37,164 bases of DNA. Origin: Leptolyngbya sp. (GTDB taxonomy: Bacteria; Cyanobacteriota; Cyanobacteriia; Leptolyngbyales; Leptolyngbyaceae). The position numbers and the translations under genes are program-made. Of the stretch, positions 33,575-37,164 are shown piece after piece; position 1 is the stretch's first letter; every line of letters starts with the position of its first letter. The notes below the pieces were generated by a model that was not told the DNA's origin, searched no databases, and was given only the letters and a program-made list of their open reading frames with translations. Location: assembly GCA_003249025.1 (NCBI GenBank), contig QBMH01000022.1:1-37164 (forward strand), written 5' to 3'.

Positions 33575-34622
33575 GCTTCATCCAATATCCGAAAGCTCTG
33601 ATAAATCGTTTAATTGGGCTAAACCAGTGACATTTTGCTTTGGTCGTAGTCACCATGCCAAACTCTTCACCGCTCGTGGAAGGAGTAATATCGTTGACTT
33701 CGTAAAGGCTATATTCTCCACTCTTACCCGGAATTTTTACTTGGAACGATTGCCCTACTAGAACATGGTCTTTCGCTTCGGCGTAAGCTTCTTTGGAAAT
33801 CAGAAAGGTTGTTCCTAAAGGTTTGTTAGCCGCTTCGATCCGGCTTGCCAAATTTACAGCATCCCCGATCGCGGTCATTTTCGGGTTTTTGGGATCGCCA
33901 ATCGTGCCAATTACCGTCCAGCCATAATGAACCCCAATGCCAATTCGCAACCGCTGTTGATATAAGCCTTCTAAGGACGGGTTTAACTCTTCCAACGCTG
34001 CCAGCATTCCCATCCCTGCTCGAATGGCTCGTTCCGCAGCGCGATCGGGGTTATCCACGCCAAATAGCGCCATAAAACCATCGCCCATGTAGACGTTGAT
34101 CGTGCCACCATACCGATTAATTACCTCTGCCATCCGCTGAAAGTAACGGTTCAAAACATAAATCACATCGTAGGGCAGCAGCGCTTCTGAAAAGGCAGTA
34201 AATCCTCGAATATCTGCAAACAAAATAGCGACGTGCTTTTCTTGCCCCAATAAGGAAGGAGCCGCTTTCTTGGATACCTGATCGAAAAACATTGCCATGT
34301 CGTCTGCATCCAAAGACAGCCGCCGCAGAGTGATTTTGCCTTCACGAGCAATCATCGTTTGGCACGCCAAACGCACACAGGATTCAAAACCCAACTGATC
34401 CGCTAAAACCTGTTCTTCTGGGGTACGCGGCGCACAAAATTCTTGCCCATCTAAAATCAATACGCGACAAGTAGAGCAACGAGCATTGCCGCCACAGACA
34501 TGAGTATGGGGAATTCCCGCTTCCAAAGCCGCTGTCAGCAGTGTGTTAGCGTCTTCTGTTTCGATTAGCTGTTGGTCGGGTAAATAAAAAATCTGTGTCA
34601 TTGTGGGGGCTGGCATCACCAT
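33558..34622 (-). CDS. [2Fe-2S] ferredoxin-class III nucleotidyl cyclase fusion
   Basis: A 354-residue soluble protein. Residues 8-100 are a ferredoxin domain with C43-x5-C49-x2-C52 and C87, the adrenodoxin-type [2Fe-2S] spacing. Residues 125-310 are a cyclase domain with metal-binding D137 (FADIRGF) and D181 (YMGDGF), T250 at the second base-contact position, and catalytic N257 and R261 (NLASR). The usual base-selecting Lys is V177, so nucleotide choice is uncertain. The C-terminus (about 333-354) is a basic amphipathic stretch that may bind membranes; its last four residues lie in a heptamer array. A likely redox-sensing cyclase. The start could instead be the ATG at 34601. Confidence 0.9.
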   Translation of the reverse strand: MVMPAPTMTQIFYLPDQQLIETEDANTLLTAALEAGIPHTHVCGGNARCSTCRVLILDGQEFCAPRTPEEQVLADQLGFESCVRLACQTMIAREGKITLRRLSLDADDMAMFFDQVSKKAAPSLLGQEKHVAILFADIRGFTAFSEALLPYDVIYVLNRYFQRMAEVINRYGGTINVYMGDGFMALFGVDNPDRAAERAIRAGMGMLAALEELNPSLEGLYQQRLRIGIGVHYGWTVIGTIGDPKNPKMTAIGDAVNLASRIEAANKPLGTTFLISKEAYAEAKDHVLVGQSFQVKIPGKSGEYSLYEVNDITPSTSGEEFGMVTTTKAKCHWFSPIKRFIRAFGYWMKRLIRG

Positions 34623-34813
34623 ATGGTTGACTCTACACTGAACCCACTCAAAAGCCCGGATTAAAGCAAGCCAAGTATTAAAATAGTTGGTTTCCTGGCA
34701 ATTTGCAGCTTTGCAAAACAGACCTTAAATAAATCAGTAGCACCCTATTGATCGCCATTGTAGCGGCTGATGGCGATCGCGTCCCTGTCCCTTTCCGCTT
34801 AATCAGCGTGTCT

Positions 34814-36367
34814 TTATCTTTCCCTAATTCCCGGCTTTTGATTTCCCTGCTTGCCACGCTTCCGATCTGCGCTTCTCGATGCCCCTTTGCCACCTATCCC
34901 AGCTTTTTGCATTGCGGCGTTGTAAATTGCCTCATTTGCCGCCGCCGATTGAAACAAATCCACCACTGGATTGGGATAGTCCACGCCCAGCTTCACATTA
35001 AAGCGCTGTTGCTCCACCGGGAGAAGTTGCCACGGTTCATGCACTTTGCCTGCGGGAACCTGTGCCAGTTCGGGCAACCAGTATTTTACATAGCTGCCAT
35101 CGGGGTCGTAGTCTTTAGATTGCTTGAGAATGTTGAAAAAGCGGAAGCCACGGGCATCGTTGCCTACGCCCGCCGTATAGTTCCAGTTGCCCCAATTGCT
35201 GCATACATCGTAATCGACCAGCAGCGACTCAAACCACTCTGCACCCATTTGCCAATTAATGCCCAAATTTTTGGTGAGGAAACTGGCGACATTTTGCCGC
35301 CCCCGGTTGGACATAAACCCAGTAGTGGCGATTTCGCGCATATTAGCATCCACCAGCGGGAAACCTGTTTTGCCTTCCCGCCACAGGTCAAATCTCTGCC
35401 AGTCTTCTTTCCAGGGAATAGACAACCCTTGCAGTCCAGACACGCGAAAAATGCGATCGCCCTGTTTGGCACAGATAAACCGAAAATAATCTCGCCACAA
35501 CAATTCAAAAATCAGCCAGTACGTTGAATCGTTTTGCACTCGCTGAGTTTCGTATTTCTGCACCTGCTCCAAAATATAGCGGGGCGAAAGACAGCCCAAC
35601 GCCAACCAAGCAGAGAATTTTGAGGAATAATCGGCACCGATCATGCCGTTTCGAGTTTCTTTATAAGTCTTGAGGCAATCTTGTTGCCAAAAGTAGTGAT
35701 CAAGCCGAGCTTTGCCTGCGGTTTCGCCACCCGCAAATTTCAGCACGGCGAGATCGTCAAAGGCAGGCAAGTCTAGCCCAAAGCTAGATAACGAGGGCAA
35801 CTCGCCAGGTTCCACAGTGGGCAACGGCGGCAAGTTTTGGGGTGTGGGAAAAGTGGGATTGATCGTGCTTTCTTTTTCGACCTGCTTGCGAAAGTTGGTG
35901 AACAATTCTGGTAGTTGGCTGACCTCAAACGGCAAATCATCGGGATGATACAGGGTGTGTCCCCAAAAGCGGCGACACTTGACCCCGATCGCCTCTAATG
36001 CCTGAGTCATCGAGTCTTCTACCGCAATTTCTTCTGAGGTGACCTCTTGGTGGTAATAAACCGCCGTGATGCCTAACTGTTCCGTCAAGTCAGGAATCAC
36101 GATTTCTGGAGTGCCCTGACGGATGATCAAATTACTGCCGAGAGACTGGAGCGATCGCCGCAGATCTGCCACACTTTCTAGCAAAAACTGCGCCCGAAAT
36201 GCACCTGTCTTAGGAAAACCAAAGGAGGTTTGCCCGAACTGGCGCGGCTCGAAGCAATAGAGCGGCAGTAGAAATTCAGGGTTTGCTTGAATGGCGCGGT
36301 ACAGAGGTTCGTGATCGTGCGATCGCAAATCATTGCGAAACCAAATTAGAATCCGCTGATCGAACAT
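34814..36367 (-). CDS. Cryptochrome DASH
   Basis: A 517-residue flavoprotein of the photolyase/cryptochrome family. The N-terminal alpha/beta antenna domain has ILIWFRNDLRSHDH, FPKTGAFRAQFLLESVADLR and IIRQGTPE, a pattern typical of cry-DASH. The C-terminal FAD domain contains KETRNGMIGADYSSKFSAW, WLIFELLWRDYFRF, GFPLVDANMREI, TGFMSNRGRQNVASFL and DYDVCSNWGNWNYTAGVG, including the conserved tryptophans for electron transfer. Cry-DASH proteins repair UV photoproducts in single-stranded DNA and may signal light; MTHF is the common antenna. The final 30 residues are Lys/Arg/Gly-rich, as in many DASH tails, possibly for nucleic-acid contact. Confidence 0.93.
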   Translation of the reverse strand: MFDQRILIWFRNDLRSHDHEPLYRAIQANPEFLLPLYCFEPRQFGQTSFGFPKTGAFRAQFLLESVADLRRSLQSLGSNLIIRQGTPEIVIPDLTEQLGITAVYYHQEVTSEEIAVEDSMTQALEAIGVKCRRFWGHTLYHPDDLPFEVSQLPELFTNFRKQVEKESTINPTFPTPQNLPPLPTVEPGELPSLSSFGLDLPAFDDLAVLKFAGGETAGKARLDHYFWQQDCLKTYKETRNGMIGADYSSKFSAWLALGCLSPRYILEQVQKYETQRVQNDSTYWLIFELLWRDYFRFICAKQGDRIFRVSGLQGLSIPWKEDWQRFDLWREGKTGFPLVDANMREIATTGFMSNRGRQNVASFLTKNLGINWQMGAEWFESLLVDYDVCSNWGNWNYTAGVGNDARGFRFFNILKQSKDYDPDGSYVKYWLPELAQVPAGKVHEPWQLLPVEQQRFNVKLGVDYPNPVVDLFQSAAANEAIYNAAMQKAGIGGKGASRSADRKRGKQGNQKPGIRER

Positions 36368-36394
36368 AGTGAACGGATTAAGTTAAATATCTTG

Positions 36395-36940
36395 TTAATC
36401 TACCCATGTCCAGTCAATTTTAGACGAGTTCCACATTGGATAGTCTCGACAAATATCAGAATTTTGCTTTTGCAACTTCAGCGCTTGACTGTAGCTAAAC
36501 AGGGCTTCTTGAAATTGCTCTAACTCTTTCAGCACCGATCCTCGAAATAGCCAAGCTTCACGGTTCGTGTTGGACAAATCTATGGCTCGGTTAAAACTGG
36601 CTAAAGCAGCTTTATAGCACTGAAGATGCACTAGCACCACTCCATGAAACACCCAGGTTTTAGAACGATTCGGTTGCAGGCGGAGGGCTGCTTCAAAACT
36701 GGCAAGGGCAGCCTCGTAATAGCCTTGTTTGGTCAAAACAGCACCCCGGCTGCACCATAAGCGATGCAGCGTTTTAGTCGTCCATAGGCTATTCGTTTTA
36801 AGAGACGCTCGTTGAGGAAAGCGCTTGGATAAAGGCTCAGGATTTAAGGAGGAGATAGTAGATTGACCCATAGTAGTTCTGGATAAAATTGAAGACTTAA
36901 GGTTAGCCAATGTCGCTATTCGCACTCTAAATACGCTCAT
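36395..36940 (-). CDS. TPR-repeat protein
   Basis: A 181-residue protein with three consecutive 34-residue tetratricopeptide repeats (62-95, 96-129, 130-163). Each has the W/A-x-x-x-G-x-x-L ... A-L-x-x-[FY]-x-x-A-L/I pattern: YYEAALASFEAAL, CYKAALASFNRAI and FQEALFSYSQAL. Such arrays bind peptides or other proteins. The first 60 residues are Ser/Thr-rich and without a clear fold. The start is uncertain: ATG at 36940 or the ATG at 36871 (MGQSTIS). It lies 27 bases upstream of cry-DASH on the same strand, so co-transcription is likely. Confidence 0.82.
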   Translation of the reverse strand: MSVFRVRIATLANLKSSILSRTTMGQSTISSLNPEPLSKRFPQRASLKTNSLWTTKTLHRLWCSRGAVLTKQGYYEAALASFEAALRLQPNRSKTWVFHGVVLVHLQCYKAALASFNRAIDLSNTNREAWLFRGSVLKELEQFQEALFSYSQALKLQKQNSDICRDYPMWNSSKIDWTWVD

Positions 36941-37085
36941 CCTGATAAATATATTCTGACTTTGATAACCCGCATTCTTTATCCGCCATTAAGCTCAACT
37001 TTTGGCATATGCAAGCGTTATCTTTGTGTATGCAGATTTATAGCGATCGCGTTCAAATATAGCCGTAATTTGTTGGATCAGAATG

Positions 37086-37116
37086 AGGGGCTTCAGCCCT
37101 TGGGTGATGCAGGGCT
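37086..37116. other. Three-arm hairpin sequence at the right edge
   Basis: AGGGGCT (37086-37092), AGCCCT (37095-37100) and AGGGCT (37111-37116) can form either of two exclusive stems sharing the middle arm. TGGGTGATGC at 37101-37110 recurs at 37144-37153. This could be a leader or a dispersed repeat; the window ends before context is available. No gene is seen in 36941-37164. Confidence 0.35.
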
Positions 37117-37164
37117 AGTTCATCGGTGGTAGAAAAATGATAATGGGTGATGCCGTTTCACACC

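Noticed and set aside
34702-34717. TTTGCA-GCTT-TGCAAA hairpin as a terminator of the cry-DASH gene
   Set aside because: The stem is six bp and no T-run follows on the minus strand.
1-37164. Mobile element, prophage or genomic island
   Set aside because: No transposase, integrase, phage gene, tRNA-bounded repeat or clear change in base composition was seen; HIP1 octamers are spread throughout.

Overview
This window is cyanobacterial chromosome. The evidence is the many HIP1 octamers (GCGATCGC), and genes typical of cyanobacteria: ferredoxin-dependent sulfite reductase, ferredoxin-type IspG, a PilT with a proline-rich N-terminus, CofH, cry-DASH, DUF3143, and homologues of Synechocystis Slr1658/Slr1659. 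Coding density is high and GC looks moderate. I see no rRNA, tRNA, insertion sequence, phage gene or CRISPR array. Period-7 degenerate tandem repeats occur at several gene borders, as in many filamentous cyanobacteria. The genus cannot be fixed from the sequence alone.

Layout. 1-3.0 kb: sir and rsmE overlap by one base (plus strand). 3.0-9.9 kb (minus strand): a signalling block. In transcription order it holds a membrane PP2C/SpoIIE phosphatase with HAMP and PAS, a diguanylate cyclase, an Slr1658-like GHKL-fold protein, an Slr1659-like STAS protein, a PAS-adenylate cyclase, then a VOC protein. 10.3-18.3 kb: mostly plus-strand housekeeping genes (ispG, a ctp protease, pilT, a KaiB-domain fusion protein, cofH, ychF). 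18.3-21.8 kb (minus): histone-deacetylase-like hydrolase, secreted metallophosphoesterase, HD phosphohydrolase, map. 21.9-27.6 kb (plus): YaaW-like protein, O-antigen-ligase-like protein, membrane J-domain protein, DUF3143, PLP ammonia-lyase, BON protein, DUF937 protein. 27.6-29.7 kb (minus): EgtB-like and EgtC-like genes. 30.0-32.1 kb (plus): two paralogous lipoproteins and an unknown protein in one likely operon. 32.4-36.9 kb: response regulator-histidine kinase, a [2Fe-2S]-ferredoxin/nucleotidyl-cyclase fusion, cry-DASH and a TPR protein.

Most noteworthy. (1) The minus-strand block combines a partner-switch core with enzymes for two second messengers. Its proteins share a twin 'EHGD' coiled-coil module and a near-duplicate PAS domain. 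(2) A second cyclase carries its own [2Fe-2S] ferredoxin domain, lacks the usual base-recognition lysine and ends in a basic amphipathic tail. (3) A KaiB-like domain is fused to an unrecognised N-terminal domain next to pilT. (4) Heptamer repeat arrays lie on ORF ends and inside one linker, so they supply codons, stop codons and start-proximal sequence. (5) The lipoprotein-lipoprotein-unknown operon has no function I can name.
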